From Candidatus Tokpelaia sp. (GTDB lineage Bacteria; Pseudomonadota; Alphaproteobacteria; Rhizobiales; Rhizobiaceae), in NCBI RefSeq assembly GCF_008636115.1, contig NZ_QLZD01000020.1, positions 1 to 64,000 of the forward strand: 64,000 nt of DNA. The letters run 5' to 3'. The translations under genes and the position numbers were made by a program. This document shows positions 44,807-55,365 of this stretch, one piece after another. Below the pieces are notes generated by a model. The model was given only the letters and a program-made list of their open reading frames with translations. It did not search any database and had not been told where the DNA came from. How positions within the stretch are numbered: the first letter of the stretch is position 1; each line of letters opens with the position of its first letter.

Positions 44807-45190
44807 TCAGTCATATTTCAGCGCGTCTAGCTGCTGCTTGCGCGCAGCATCTTGCCGGGCTGTGGCCTCTGCTGCCTGAATCCGGGCATTTTCTGCGGCC
44901 TGCCTGTCAGCCGCGGCTTTTTGTGCCGCAGCGCGGCGATTGGCCGCAGCGCGGCTTGCGGCGGCGCGGTCGGCTGCTGCATCGCGGCGCTCCTCGCGAT
45001 AATTGCTTTCCTGCTGCCCCTGTTCAATATTATTTAAATACCGGTTGGTCTTTGACTGCTGAAAGACGCCGATAACACCTGTAGCAGCGCTGATACCGTT
45101 AAAAACCGTATTGGCATCATTCGCCCGCGCGGGGAGAACAGGGAGAGCGGCCAAAACGCTCAGGCCTGCAATAAAAAGAGTCTTTCTCAT
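44807..45190 (-). CDS. Small secreted coiled-coil protein, paralogue A
   Basis: 127 residues from ATG 45190, eight bases after AGGAGG. Signal peptide MRKTLFIAGLSVLAALPVLP with cleavage after ARA, a short conserved segment (NDANTVFNGISAATGVIGVF) and then a long Ala/Arg/Gln-rich helix (ADRAAASRAAANRRAAAQKA). Likely a periplasmic or secreted alpha-helical protein; function unknown. The downstream four fifths are nearly identical to paralogue B. Confidence 0.75.
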   Translation of the reverse strand: MRKTLFIAGLSVLAALPVLPARANDANTVFNGISAATGVIGVFQQSKTNRYLNNIEQGQQESNYREERRDAAADRAAASRAAANRRAAAQKAAADRQAAENARIQAAEATARQDAARKQQLDALKYD

Positions 45191-45236
45191 CTGCTTTACC
45201 TCCTGCTTATGCCGGATCACGTTGCTATCCGGCCGT

Positions 45237-45478
45237 TCAGTCATATTTGAGCGCATCTAGCTGCTGTTTGCGCGCGGCATCTTGCCGGGCTGTGGCCTCT
45301 GCTGCCTGAATCCGGGCATTTTCTGCGGCCTGCCTGTCAGCCGCGGCTTTTTGTGCCGCAGCGCGGCGATTGGCCGCAGCGCGGCTTGCGGCGGCGCGGT
45401 CGGCTGCTGCATCGCGGCGCTCCTCGCGATAATTGCTTTCCTGCTGCCCCTGTTCAATATTGTTTAAATGCCGGTTGG
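45237..45478. repeat. Near-identical tandem gene duplication (with 44807-45048)
   Basis: The 3' two thirds of the two paralogues are almost identical at the DNA level, offset by 430 bases, whereas the 5' parts encoding the signal peptides differ at many positions. This pattern points to gene conversion restricted to the helical part. Confidence 0.85.
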
Positions 45479-45623
45479 TTTTCGACTTCTGAAAAACACC
45501 GACAACTCCGGTCGCAGCTTTAATGCCGTTAAAAACCGTATTGGCGTCATTTGCCCGCGCGGGGAGACCAGGGAGAGCGGCCAAAGCACCCAAAGCCGCA
45601 ATATACACTGCCTTTATCATCAC
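45237..45623 (-). CDS. Small secreted coiled-coil protein, paralogue B
   Basis: 128 residues. Signal peptide MMIKAVYIAALGALAALPGL ending ARA, then the same core as paralogue A, with 87 consecutive C-terminal residues identical (from NNIEQGQQESNYREE to the end). It lies 46 bases upstream of paralogue A's start on the same strand. Confidence 0.75.
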   Translation of the reverse strand: MMIKAVYIAALGALAALPGLPARANDANTVFNGIKAATGVVGVFQKSKTNRHLNNIEQGQQESNYREERRDAAADRAAASRAAANRRAAAQKAAADRQAAENARIQAAEATARQDAARKQQLDALKYD

Positions 45624-45630
45624 GATTGCC

Positions 45631-45927
45631 TTATTTGATCAAATCAATCAGCCGGTTAATGCGTTTTTTCATATCATCAATGGCGGCGGCATTCTGCTTG
45701 TCATCGGCGGCAAGCCGGGTCAGATTTTGCTGCAGGTCTTTCACCGTAGCTTCAATTTTATCCATTGTTGCCTGTGTTTTGGTTACATCACTCGCCAGGC
45801 TGCTGCGGCTGCTGCCCTGGCTTTCAGTCACAGCGGCAAGCCTGCTATTTGTGTCATAAGTAAACGCGGCCAATACCAGCACCAGCACTATACTCACAAC
45901 GGCCAGAACAAAACTCACTATTTTCAT
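45631..45927 (-). CDS. Small membrane-anchored coiled-coil protein
   Basis: 98 residues from ATG 45927, overlapping the stop of the upstream gene (ATGA) and preceded by AGGAAAAG. One N-terminal membrane helix (MKIVSFVLAVVSIVLVLVLA), then a coiled coil to the end (TMDKIEATVKDLQQNLTRLA; MKKRINRLIDLI). Translation is probably coupled with the gene before it. Unassigned; perhaps an envelope scaffold. Confidence 0.7.
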   Translation of the reverse strand: MKIVSFVLAVVSIVLVLVLAAFTYDTNSRLAAVTESQGSSRSSLASDVTKTQATMDKIEATVKDLQQNLTRLAADDKQNAAAIDDMKKRINRLIDLIK

Positions 45928-46463
45928 TGCTTTTCCTCGTTCAATGCCGGGGTCTCTGTCATGGCCGGCATATCCATATTGCTGCTCGCGCTCTTCTCTT
46001 GCTTTTCGCTCGAAAAATTCTCTTTTTCTTGCCTCTTCATCATAATCCATTCTTTTTCCCATTCCGCTTCTTGCTTAAATTGCTTTTCCGCTTCTTCTTC
46101 TCGCCTTTTGGCGGCAAACCAGGCCTCGCGCTCACGCCCCTCACGGGCGGTGCGCCTGCGGCTCTGGTTGCCTTTCCAGGCATGATATTTCTCTTGTGTC
46201 CATTTACCCAGCAGCCATGTTGTCAACAGCCAGAAAGCCAGAATCGCGGCCAGAATCAGCAGCCAGAGCGGAACAGCAATCAGCGCGCCAATAATGGCAC
46301 CGGCAGGGCCGCCAGCCTGAGCTACGCCAAAACCGCCGGCAACTGTCAAAGCAAAGGCAAAACTGTATAAAATGACATAAAGCACAGAAAAACCTATGCT
46401 TACGCCCAGACCGATAAAAAACGGTACCAGCCTGTCTTGCACAAAATCTTTCTCTTCCCGCAT
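45924..46463 (-). CDS. Membrane protein with long charged helix
   Basis: 179 residues. Two to three hydrophobic segments (about 14-45, 50-68, 70-85), then a Lys/Arg/Glu-rich helix (about 90-150) and a polar tail. It heads a two-gene unit with the coiled-coil protein. No known domain was recognised. Confidence 0.65.
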   Translation of the reverse strand: MREEKDFVQDRLVPFFIGLGVSIGFSVLYVILYSFAFALTVAGGFGVAQAGGPAGAIIGALIAVPLWLLILAAILAFWLLTTWLLGKWTQEKYHAWKGNQSRRRTAREGREREAWFAAKRREEEAEKQFKQEAEWEKEWIMMKRQEKENFSSEKQEKSASSNMDMPAMTETPALNEEKQ

Positions 46464-46585
46464 AGCGCGCCTTTCAAACAGCTTCTGTGCCCGGCACCTT
46501 GCTCAAACAGAGTTTCTCTACAGATCGGGCCTGATAAAGTCAAGGCGATTGCCGGTCGCCTGTGGTCAAAAATTATGGTGCTGTT

Positions 46586-47638
46586 TTATTTTTGGTGATA
46601 GATTTCCTCATCAGGATTTACCAGCCCGGCCGCGCCGAATTCTGTGCCAAAAGCCAGGCGCCGGCCGGCTTTATCCCAGTTCAGGCAGGTAATTGCGCCC
46701 TGGGTGCTGCGCCGCAGCACTCTTTCACTCATGTCAGCAAAGCGGGCAAGTAAAATCATGCCGTCTGCATAGCCGATAGCCACTATATCCTGCTGCGGGT
46801 GGCACGCCACGCAAACCACCATGCTGTCGCCGCGTGTGCCCAATTCGATCGGGGTTTTGTTCATCGGGCCGTCTTTGCCGATAAACGGCCATAAAATCGC
46901 CGCCGGTGCCCCGGAAGTAGCAAGATAGCGCCCCCTGAATGACCATGAAAGGCTTTTTACCTTGGCCGGATAGCCGGACATGCGCAAATGCCCGCCATCT
47001 TCCAGCCGCCAGCCATGCAGGGCATTTTCCTGCATAATGGTGATAATGTAACGCCGGTCGGGTGAAAATGTAACACCAATATGCGCGCCCTTCCACTCCA
47101 GCTTTTGCGGCGGGGCATCAAGCTCCGGCCAATAAAGGCTGACACCATTATAGCGGGCGACAGCAAGGCGCAGCCCTTTGGCGGCAAAATCCAGCCCTTC
47201 CGCACTGCGTTCCAGCTGCCACTGCCGCAGCGGCGGCATTTCTCCCGCTATTGGGGGTTGGCCATGCCGGGCGGCAGTGCCGAAATAGAGCCGGCGGCCA
47301 CAGCTAAAGGCGAAACTGCCGCCCTGCGGCGCGGCCGCCAGGCAATCAATCCATTTGCCTTTTATGTGCGCGACAAGCCGCGGCTCCGGCGCTGTATCGG
47401 CCCGGGCGGCGGGCGGAAAATTAAGGCAGCGCACAGTGCCGTCTTCCCCACCGGTAAACAGATAGTCCCCCGCAGCAGATAAAGCAATAGCTGTCAGCCC
47501 GCCTTGCGCTACCGGCACAGCCTCGTGCCATGCCGGGCTGTGCACTCGGCCGTCAACAGTGGCAAAACACGGTATGTCACCGGGAAATCCGGCAAAAAGG
47601 CAAGGGCTTTCCAGCTCTAAAGGGGCAATAATCGGCAT
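46586..47638 (-). CDS. WD40-repeat protein paired with CobW
   Basis: 350 residues from ATG 47638. Several WD40-type blades are recognisable by GGEDGTVRCLNF, ARYNGVSLYWPEL, MQENALHGWRLEDGGHL and SFRGRYLATSGAPAAILW. In rhizobia a WD40 gene often follows a COG0523 GTPase; the propeller may present client metalloproteins. It begins 12 bases before the stop of the CobW gene is cleared, so the two are one operon. Confidence 0.8.
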   Translation of the reverse strand: MPIIAPLELESPCLFAGFPGDIPCFATVDGRVHSPAWHEAVPVAQGGLTAIALSAAGDYLFTGGEDGTVRCLNFPPAARADTAPEPRLVAHIKGKWIDCLAAAPQGGSFAFSCGRRLYFGTAARHGQPPIAGEMPPLRQWQLERSAEGLDFAAKGLRLAVARYNGVSLYWPELDAPPQKLEWKGAHIGVTFSPDRRYIITIMQENALHGWRLEDGGHLRMSGYPAKVKSLSWSFRGRYLATSGAPAAILWPFIGKDGPMNKTPIELGTRGDSMVVCVACHPQQDIVAIGYADGMILLARFADMSERVLRRSTQGAITCLNWDKAGRRLAFGTEFGAAGLVNPDEEIYHQK

Positions 47639-47649
47639 AATTTTCTCTT

Positions 47650-48735
47650 TTATACAGTCGCCGTGATTGCACATTGCGCAAAGCCCCGGCGCAAATTTTC
47701 TGCCCCAAGATTACGGCCGATAAAAACCAGCCGGCTTTCGCGCCGCTCATTATCGCGCCACGGGCGCTGGTGCTCGCCTTCCAAAATCATATGCACGCCC
47801 TGGACAATATAGCGTTCATTATCGCCGGCAAAGGCGATAATGCCTTTAAGCCGCAAAATATCCGGCCCCTGCGTTTGAGCAATATTTTGAAGCCAGGGGA
47901 AAAAAGCGGCAGGATTAAGCTCCCCTGCCCATAAAGAGACAGATTCCACTGTAATTTCATGATGATGCTCATGCCCGTGATGCCCGTCCTGCCCGCGGTG
48001 ATTATGCTCGCCGCTTTCATGGTGGTGATGATGGTCGCAATCCGGGCCGCAAACATGCTCTTCTTCCGGTGCGGGATCAAGAAAATGCGAATCCTTGTCC
48101 ATTACCCGCTGCAGGTCAAAAGCATGGCGATTGAGCAATTTGTCACTATCAATCGCCGCGCGTTCTGTTTTGTAAATAATAGCTGTGGGGTTGAGCGCGC
48201 GTAATGTCGCTTCTATTTTTGCCAATTCCGCCGGCGCGACTAAATCTACTTTATTAAGCAGAATAATATCGGCAAAGGCGATCTGATCTTCCGCCTCGCG
48301 GCTATCTTGCAGACGCAGCGGCAAATACCTGGCATCAACCACAGCGATAACAGCATCTATCGCGGCTTTGGCGCGCAGCTCATCGTCCATAAAAAAGCTT
48401 TGCACCACCGGCACCGGATCGGCCAGGCCGGTAGTTTCAATAATAATGGCGTCAAAACGGCCGGGGCGTTGCAGCAGCTTTTGCAGCACGCGAATCAGAT
48501 CGCCGCGCACAGTGCAGCAAATGCAGCCATTATTCATTTCATAAATTTCTTCATCAGAGGCAATAATCAGCTCATTATCAATGCCGATTTCGCCAAATTC
48601 ATTGACAATAACAGCATAATGCCGGCCGTGATTGCCGGTCAAAATGCGGTTAAGCAAAGTGGTTTTGCCGGCGCCCAGATAGCCGGTTAATACTGTTACG
48701 GGGATTTTGTCGCCCGTCTGTGTAGTTTCAGCCAT
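47650..48735 (-). CDS. CobW/COG0523 family metallochaperone GTPase
   Basis: 361 residues from ATG 48735. P-loop GYLGAGKTT (18-26), the diagnostic zinc/cobalt motif NNGCICC near 68-74, and NKVD near 168. A His-rich loop at about 210-245 (CDHHHHHESGEHNHRGQDGH) should bind zinc, nickel or cobalt. Likely a zinc metallochaperone (ZNG/ZigA-like). No Zur box was identified upstream. Confidence 0.9.
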   Translation of the reverse strand: MAETTQTGDKIPVTVLTGYLGAGKTTLLNRILTGNHGRHYAVIVNEFGEIGIDNELIIASDEEIYEMNNGCICCTVRGDLIRVLQKLLQRPGRFDAIIIETTGLADPVPVVQSFFMDDELRAKAAIDAVIAVVDARYLPLRLQDSREAEDQIAFADIILLNKVDLVAPAELAKIEATLRALNPTAIIYKTERAAIDSDKLLNRHAFDLQRVMDKDSHFLDPAPEEEHVCGPDCDHHHHHESGEHNHRGQDGHHGHEHHHEITVESVSLWAGELNPAAFFPWLQNIAQTQGPDILRLKGIIAFAGDNERYIVQGVHMILEGEHQRPWRDNERRESRLVFIGRNLGAENLRRGFAQCAITATV

Positions 48736-48775
48736 TATTTTGTCTTTCTGCCCTGGCGGCCGTAATCCGGCCGTT

Positions 48776-49549
48776 TCACGCCTCCAGTGCCAATATAGCT
48801 GTGCCTGCCGGCGCATTTAAGGCGCTTAAGTCAAATTTTTCAACATCGGCAAAAAGTTTCACAGCCTCAGCGGCGGCATGCGCCAAAATCTGCCGGCCTG
48901 CCTGCGGGGTGGCACGCGCGGCTGCCCCGGCAGCGCCCAAAGGGTTAATATCCTGCATCAGCCAGCCAAAAGCATGGGGGCCGTAGCTGCGCAAATGGGT
49001 AAATTTCCGGGCATAAAACTGCTGGGCATTGGCAAAATCCTGTGCCTTTTCCATATGCACTTTTTCCGGTGCAATGGCCAGCATAATACTGGTTTCAAAA
49101 AAACCGCCGTGAATATCCAACGCCTTTTCCGCCGGGCTGAGCAGACCCTCCGGCAGGCCGAAACGGCTGAGGCTTGTGGATACTGCCAGCATATCAAAAC
49201 GCGCCCGCAATTCCGTAGCAATAATGGTCATAAGCGGGCTGTTGCCGCCATGGGCATTGAGCATAATAAATTTGCGCACGCCCTTTTTATGCTGCCCGGC
49301 GGCGATGGAGAGCCATTTTTCAATGGCCTCGTCATAAGACAGAGTTTTGCTGCCGGGCATGCGCATATGCTCTCTGGAATAGCCGATTGTCTCTACCGGC
49401 AAAAAACGGGCGGGGAAGGCAGAAGGCAGCCGCTTTTTAATCTGTTCGGCAAAGGCTTCAGCGATCAGACTGTCTGTTGCAAGCGGCAGATGCGGGCCGT
49501 GATATTCCTGCGCGCCCAGAGGCAAAACGGCAATATTATTATTTTCCAT
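48776..49549 (-). CDS. Creatininase-family amidohydrolase
   Basis: 257 residues from ATG 49549; ATG 49579 would add ten, neither site is strong. Metal-binding motifs are present: AVLPLGAQEYHGPHLPLATD near 7-26, MLNAHGGN near 107-114, and HGGFFETSIML near 155. The family hydrolyses cyclic or linear amides such as creatinine or pterin/formamide intermediates. The actual substrate is unknown. It precedes the CobW gene on the same strand and, being a zinc or manganese enzyme, could be a client. Confidence 0.85.
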   Translation of the reverse strand: MENNNIAVLPLGAQEYHGPHLPLATDSLIAEAFAEQIKKRLPSAFPARFLPVETIGYSREHMRMPGSKTLSYDEAIEKWLSIAAGQHKKGVRKFIMLNAHGGNSPLMTIIATELRARFDMLAVSTSLSRFGLPEGLLSPAEKALDIHGGFFETSIMLAIAPEKVHMEKAQDFANAQQFYARKFTHLRSYGPHAFGWLMQDINPLGAAGAAARATPQAGRQILAHAAAEAVKLFADVEKFDLSALNAPAGTAILALEA

Positions 49550-49579
49550 GACGAAGTTCCCGTATTGCATTATTAACAT

Positions 49580-50725
49580 TTCGGGTATTTTTGTTTTTTC
49601 TCAAAAAATATAGCCTTTTTAGCATTTAAGCGCTATATAGACAATAAGCGCAGAGCCTTTTAGGGCGGACAGCCTGCCCTTAGCGGGTTTTATCCCCGTT
49701 ATAGATGAGCGGGAGGAGGCTTTTAGCTTCCGGGAGTATTTCCGGCTCTCCTGCGCTTTATTTTATTATCCCGCCAGTTTTCCTGTCTCTTTCGCGTTGC
49801 TTTTTGTTGCTGCGAAACAAGGTGGCGATATAAACTTCCTCCATATTTGTGATTTTTACGCCCATTTTCCAGATTTTTGCTTGATACTCCATATAAGTGC
49901 AGATCCGTATGTGCAATATGTCGTTGCGTAATTGCGGAAGGCGCAGCCATAGGCCATTTATCGGCATAAGCGGGCAAATATGCGCATAAATTGCCGCTGT
50001 TACCTCTTTATACTTGTGGCAGTGTTGATAAATTGTGCCGACCGAGAGCCGCAATTTTTCGCCGCAATCTTCCGGCAAGCCGAAAGCCTTTTTCAGGAAA
50101 GGGGGCAGGGGAGCGGTGTTAATATATTTTTAGTGAGCGAGAATCTGCTCAATTATAGCGCAGTGAGAAAATTCCTCTATTGAGGCAAGACGCGTAACAA
50201 TCCCTTTTTTCATAAAATACAGATTCCCCGAAACTGCGCAATACGACACCGGCAAGCCGCAGAGCAACATTATAACGGGCAAGCTATAATAAGCGGGTGG
50301 GGAAAAGACAAGGATAAACCGGCCTGCACAGGCGGTAAAAAGGATAATAGAGGCAACAGGCCGCCGGCAATCAGGGGAGGCGCAGCCTGAATCCGTTGGG
50401 GAAGGGAGCACTTGCCGCCGGGTTTCACGAATCAAATGGGGAAGGCGCAGCCCGACTCACTTGGAGAAAAGCTTATCGGCCCGGCTTTTAAACATATTTA
50501 AGGGAGCACTACACCTGCAAAAGCGATAATTGCCAGCCGTTCGGGGTTCAAGATGAGCTCCAAATAAGGGAGAAATACAGACACGTTTACCGGGGAGAAG
50601 CTTCCGTTTGGCTGTAATTATTTCTCCGGCAGTAATCAGAGCGGGGAAGGCGCCGCGGCTGCCTTGGCCGGAAATCTCCGGCATGAGACGGATTGCTGTA
50701 AAAGCGGCTGCCGGCACAGGCAATA
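49580..50725. other. Degenerate non-coding region with short dispersed repeats
   Basis: About 1.1 kb with no recognisable gene. A minus-strand frame at 49758-50078 (106 codons) has no family, start site or codon pattern that I trust. The motif GGAAGGCGCAGCC or close variants recurs near 49937, 50374, 50438 and 50641, the middle two as part of a 30-base imperfect repeat 64 bases apart. The stretch looks like decayed sequence or a repeat nursery. Confidence 0.5.
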
Positions 50726-50766
50726 AAAAACGCAGGGCACGCTTTTCGCACGCCCTGCGTTTTTAA
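50726..50766 (-). terminator. groL terminator
   Basis: AAAAACGCAGGGC and GCCCTGCGTTTTT form a perfect symmetrical stem between 50726 and 50765. It ends with a T run on both strands, 22 bases past the groL stop. Confidence 0.85.
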
Positions 50767-50787
50767 AACCAGGTGGAAAGGGAAGGA

Positions 50788-52437
<1,650 letters not shown>

Positions 52438-52497
52438 TTATAGAATAATGCTCAAAGGCCGATATGCAAAAATTGAAATTGCCCGGGGCATGCGGCC

Positions 52498-52794
52498 TCA
52501 GGCCAGAACACCCATAATATCGGATTCTTTCATAATCAGGACATCTTCGCCGTCAAGCTTGACTTCGGTGCCCGACCATTTGCCGAACAAAACGCGATCA
52601 CCGGCCTTGACGTCCAGGGCAGTGAGCTTGCCGTGTTCGTCACGCGCACCGGGGCCGGCAGCCAGAACAACGCCTTCCTGCGGTTTTTCTTTTGCTGTAT
52701 CGGGGATAATAATGCCGCCGGCGGTTTTTTCTTCCATATCGACCCGGCGGACGACAACACGGTCGTGAAGCGGGCGGAATGAAGTCTTACTCAT
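52498..52794 (-). CDS. groS: Co-chaperonin GroES
   Basis: 98 residues from ATG 52794 ([20 protein letters not shown]). The mobile loop [17 protein letters not shown] and C-terminal [14 protein letters not shown] are typical. It caps GroEL. First gene of the heat-shock operon, with a long leader of over 100 bases. Confidence 0.97.
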   Translation of the reverse strand: MSKTSFRPLHDRVVVRRVDMEEKTAGGIIIPDTAKEKPQEGVVLAAGPGARDEHGKLTALDVKAGDRVLFGKWSGTEVKLDGEDVLIMKESDIMGVLA

Positions 52795-52915
52795 GGTCAA
52801 AACCCTTATAATCTGGAAATTAAGAGGCTTGCCGCCCCTTAGCGTTAGCTTTACCGGCACCTCGCAAACCAAGCCTGACAGCCCTCGGTTCCTGAAGCGC
52901 GCCGATTTAGCCCAG

Positions 52916-52944
52916 AGATAAAAATGCGCCTCGCCAATGTCAAG
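52916..52944 (-). promoter_or_regulatory. Candidate RpoH-type promoter of groSL
   Basis: On the minus strand CTTGAC (52944-52939) is followed after 17 bases by TTATCT (52921-52916), resembling the alphaproteobacterial sigma-32 consensus. No CIRCE inverted repeat (TTAGCACTC-N9-GAGTGCTAA) is seen in the leader. Confidence 0.4.
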
Positions 52945-53036
52945 AAGCGGGGCAAAAAAAATGTTAAAAAAACGCAAATAGCGGCAGAAAAACCTGCAAA
53001 TCTGCTTGTCGGCAGGCAAAACAGGGTAAAAGCGGG

Positions 53037-53996
53037 TCAAGGCAGCGCCTTTAGCGCCAGCACGGCCCTGGCCGCTATCACATCTTTGCGCATTTGCGCC
53101 ATCAGCTCTTTTATCCCGGCAAATTTTTCTTCTTTGCGTAAAAAACCGACAAACAACACTTCTGCCTGTTTGCCGTAAATATCCCGGTCAAAGTCAAAAA
53201 TAAAACTTTCCAATAGCGGCTTGCCGGCCGCCTCTATTGTCGGGCGGCGACCAAAGGAAGCCACAGCCTGATAAGATTTGCCGCAAGTGCGGAAACAGAC
53301 GGCATATATGCCATAGCGCAATTTTGTTGCTGCCGGCAGCGCCATATTGGCAGTGGGGAAGCCAAGCTGTTGCCCTAAAGCCCGGCCGCGAATAATTTCA
53401 CCCTGCACGGTATAAGGGTGCCCCAGCAGCGCCTCGGCCTCCTGTATTTCTCCGCTTTCGAGCAAAGCGCGAATACGGCTGGAAGAAATAAATTTCCCCG
53501 TTTTGTCTTTTTTGCCGGCCACCAGGACTGTTATAAAGCCTGAATCGCGCCCGGCCTGCTGCAAAAAAGCCGGTGTGCCCTGCCGTTTATAGCCAAAATG
53601 GAAATTGGCTCCGGCGATAATAGCGCTTGCCGCCAGCCTGTCCTGCAGCACGGATTGAATAAAATCGCCGGCGCTCAAAGCGGCAAAAGCGGCGGTAAAG
53701 GGCTGCTCTATCACGGCGTCAAACCCCATAGCTTTGAAATAAGCTGCTTTTTGCGCCGCTGTGGTCAGGCGATAAAGCGGCTCTTCAGGCTTGAAAAACG
53801 CCTTTGGGTGCGGCTCAAAAGTAAAGACAAGCGCCGGCCTGCCGGTTTTACGCGCCTCAGCCAGCGCGGTTTGCAGCACGGCTTTGTGGCCTTGATGCAC
53901 GCCGTCAAAATTGCCGATAGCAATAACTGCGCCGCGCAAAGGCACAGGCAGGCGGGCGCTGCCGCGAAGGCGTAAGAATTTATGCGTCCCGGCCAT
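53037..53996 (-). CDS. ribF: Bifunctional riboflavin kinase/FAD synthetase
   Basis: 319 residues. FAD synthetase half has [15 protein letters not shown] near 26 and [21 protein letters not shown] near 165; flavokinase half has [15 protein letters not shown] near 205 and [12 protein letters not shown] near 278. It makes FMN and FAD. Followed by the TIGR01459 gene upstream on the same strand, as in other rhizobia. Confidence 0.94.
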   Translation of the reverse strand: MAGTHKFLRLRGSARLPVPLRGAVIAIGNFDGVHQGHKAVLQTALAEARKTGRPALVFTFEPHPKAFFKPEEPLYRLTTAAQKAAYFKAMGFDAVIEQPFTAAFAALSAGDFIQSVLQDRLAASAIIAGANFHFGYKRQGTPAFLQQAGRDSGFITVLVAGKKDKTGKFISSSRIRALLESGEIQEAEALLGHPYTVQGEIIRGRALGQQLGFPTANMALPAATKLRYGIYAVCFRTCGKSYQAVASFGRRPTIEAAGKPLLESFIFDFDRDIYGKQAEVLFVGFLRKEEKFAGIKELMAQMRKDVIAARAVLALKALP

Positions 53997-54032
53997 ATTA
54001 TGCCTGTCCTGTTACGTTCGTAATTGCCGCCG

Positions 54033-54905
54033 TCATGCCAGTGCGGGCATAAAATATTGGGGGTGATAGCCGTGTCTGGCCATAAAAGCCGTGAGTTTTG
54101 CCGCATTTATGCCGCCGGGGCTGCCGGTGCCGTAATCGCGAATATGAATGCCGCCGGCAATAAACAGACAATCCAGTCCCTGATTGTCCGCCCCTTTTAT
54201 ATCGGTCATAAGGCCGTCTCCTATGGCCAGAATGCGGCTTTTGTCAACTGCTTTGCTGCCGGCCAGGCCAAGCCTGGCCGCTGCCTGCGCATAGGCTGCC
54301 TCATAAATCGGCGCATGCGGTTTGCCGGCAATCAGGGTGCGGCCGCCAAGCTGCGTATAAATTTGCGCCAAAGCGCCGGCGCACCATAATTCCCGCCCGC
54401 CAATATGCACGACAATATCGGGATTGGCGCAAATAAAGGGTAAGTTACGGCCGCGCAATTTTTGCAATAGCGGCCGGTAATCTTCCGGGCTTTCCTCAGT
54501 TTCATGGAACAGCCCGGTGCACAAAACGGCCTGTGCTTCATAATCTTCCACCAATTCGCAGGAAAGCCCGGCCAAAAGGCTTAAATCACGCTCCGGGCCA
54601 ATGTGAAACAGACGTTTGGGTGCCTGTTCTATCAGGCTGCGCGTAACATCGCCGGAGGTTATAATGCCGTCATAGCTGCCGGGGGTGAGGCCGAAACCGG
54701 TTAATTGCGCAATGACATCAGCCGCCGGGCGGGGGGAATTGGTAATGAGAATAATTATTTTGCCTTTGGCGCGCGCCTTTGCCAATGCGGCCTTTGCTGC
54801 GGGGTAAACGCGAACGCCATTATGCAAAACCCCCCATATATCGGAAAGGATTATATCATATTGCTTGTCTATTTCAGCCAGATGTGTGACGGGGTGCAGT
54901 GCCAT
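54033..54905 (-). CDS. TIGR01459 family HAD hydrolase
   Basis: 290 residues from ATG 54905 (ATG 54923 has no better site). Motif I DIILSDIWGVLHNG (Asp-Ile-Trp-Gly-Val replaces the usual DxDGT), motif II ILITNSPRP near 63, GKPHAPIYE near 205 and AIGDGLMTDIKGA near 235. This is the class IIA HAD group confined to Alphaproteobacteria. The substrate is not known. Confidence 0.88.
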   Translation of the reverse strand: MALHPVTHLAEIDKQYDIILSDIWGVLHNGVRVYPAAKAALAKARAKGKIIILITNSPRPAADVIAQLTGFGLTPGSYDGIITSGDVTRSLIEQAPKRLFHIGPERDLSLLAGLSCELVEDYEAQAVLCTGLFHETEESPEDYRPLLQKLRGRNLPFICANPDIVVHIGGRELWCAGALAQIYTQLGGRTLIAGKPHAPIYEAAYAQAAARLGLAGSKAVDKSRILAIGDGLMTDIKGADNQGLDCLFIAGGIHIRDYGTGSPGGINAAKLTAFMARHGYHPQYFMPALA

Positions 54906-55083
54906 TGACCTTATTCCTTGCAATTTGCTCTGTTCAACCTGCTGCCGCTACTGTTTATTACATTGCAATGCGTCCAGATTTAAAGCATGATGAAGTTTCT
55001 GTCAAAACTAATCCGGGATAAGCCGGCGGCAGCAACGGTTTTCAGTTAAAGGCACCAGGAGAAAAGCCGGAAAGACAGTGAGG

Positions 55084-55365
55084 CTAAATGAGCGGGATAG
55101 CGGAAATTTGCGACTGTGGCCGGCGGCACCATGATGAGCAGGCTTTTCGGCTTTGTGCGCCGAAAACCCGGTGGGTTTTTGGATAATCGCGCCAGACAGG
55201 GATTAACGAAAAGGCGGCGGAGACTAAATGAGTGGGATAGCGGAAATTTGCGACTGTGGCCGGCGGCACCATGATGAGCCGGCTTCAGTTTTGCGCGCCA
55301 AAAACCCGGTGGGTTTTTGGGTAATCGCGCCAGACAGGGATTAACGAAAAGGCGGCGGAGACTAA
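55084..55365 (+). repeat. Tandem array of murJ 5'-end fragments
   Basis: Two units of about 139 bases precede the real murJ. Each contains a copy of the first 60 or so bases of murJ (starts at 55088 and 55228) with a one-base difference that throws it out of frame, then a hairpin (AAAACCC-GGT-GGGTTTT at 55163-55179; AAAAACCC-GGT-GGGTTTTT at 55300-55318), then the sequence that also lies just before murJ (GACAGGGATTAACGAAAAGG). The hairpins with T runs could attenuate transcription. Confidence 0.85.

Noticed and set aside
49758-50078. 106-codon minus-strand ORF in the 49.6-50.7 kb region
   Set aside because: No known motif, no ribosome site, and the surrounding sequence is repeat-rich and degenerate.
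55084-55365. Possible CRISPR array from regularly spaced repeats
   Set aside because: Units are contiguous 139-bp duplications of the murJ 5' region with no short repeat/unique spacer structure and no cas genes.
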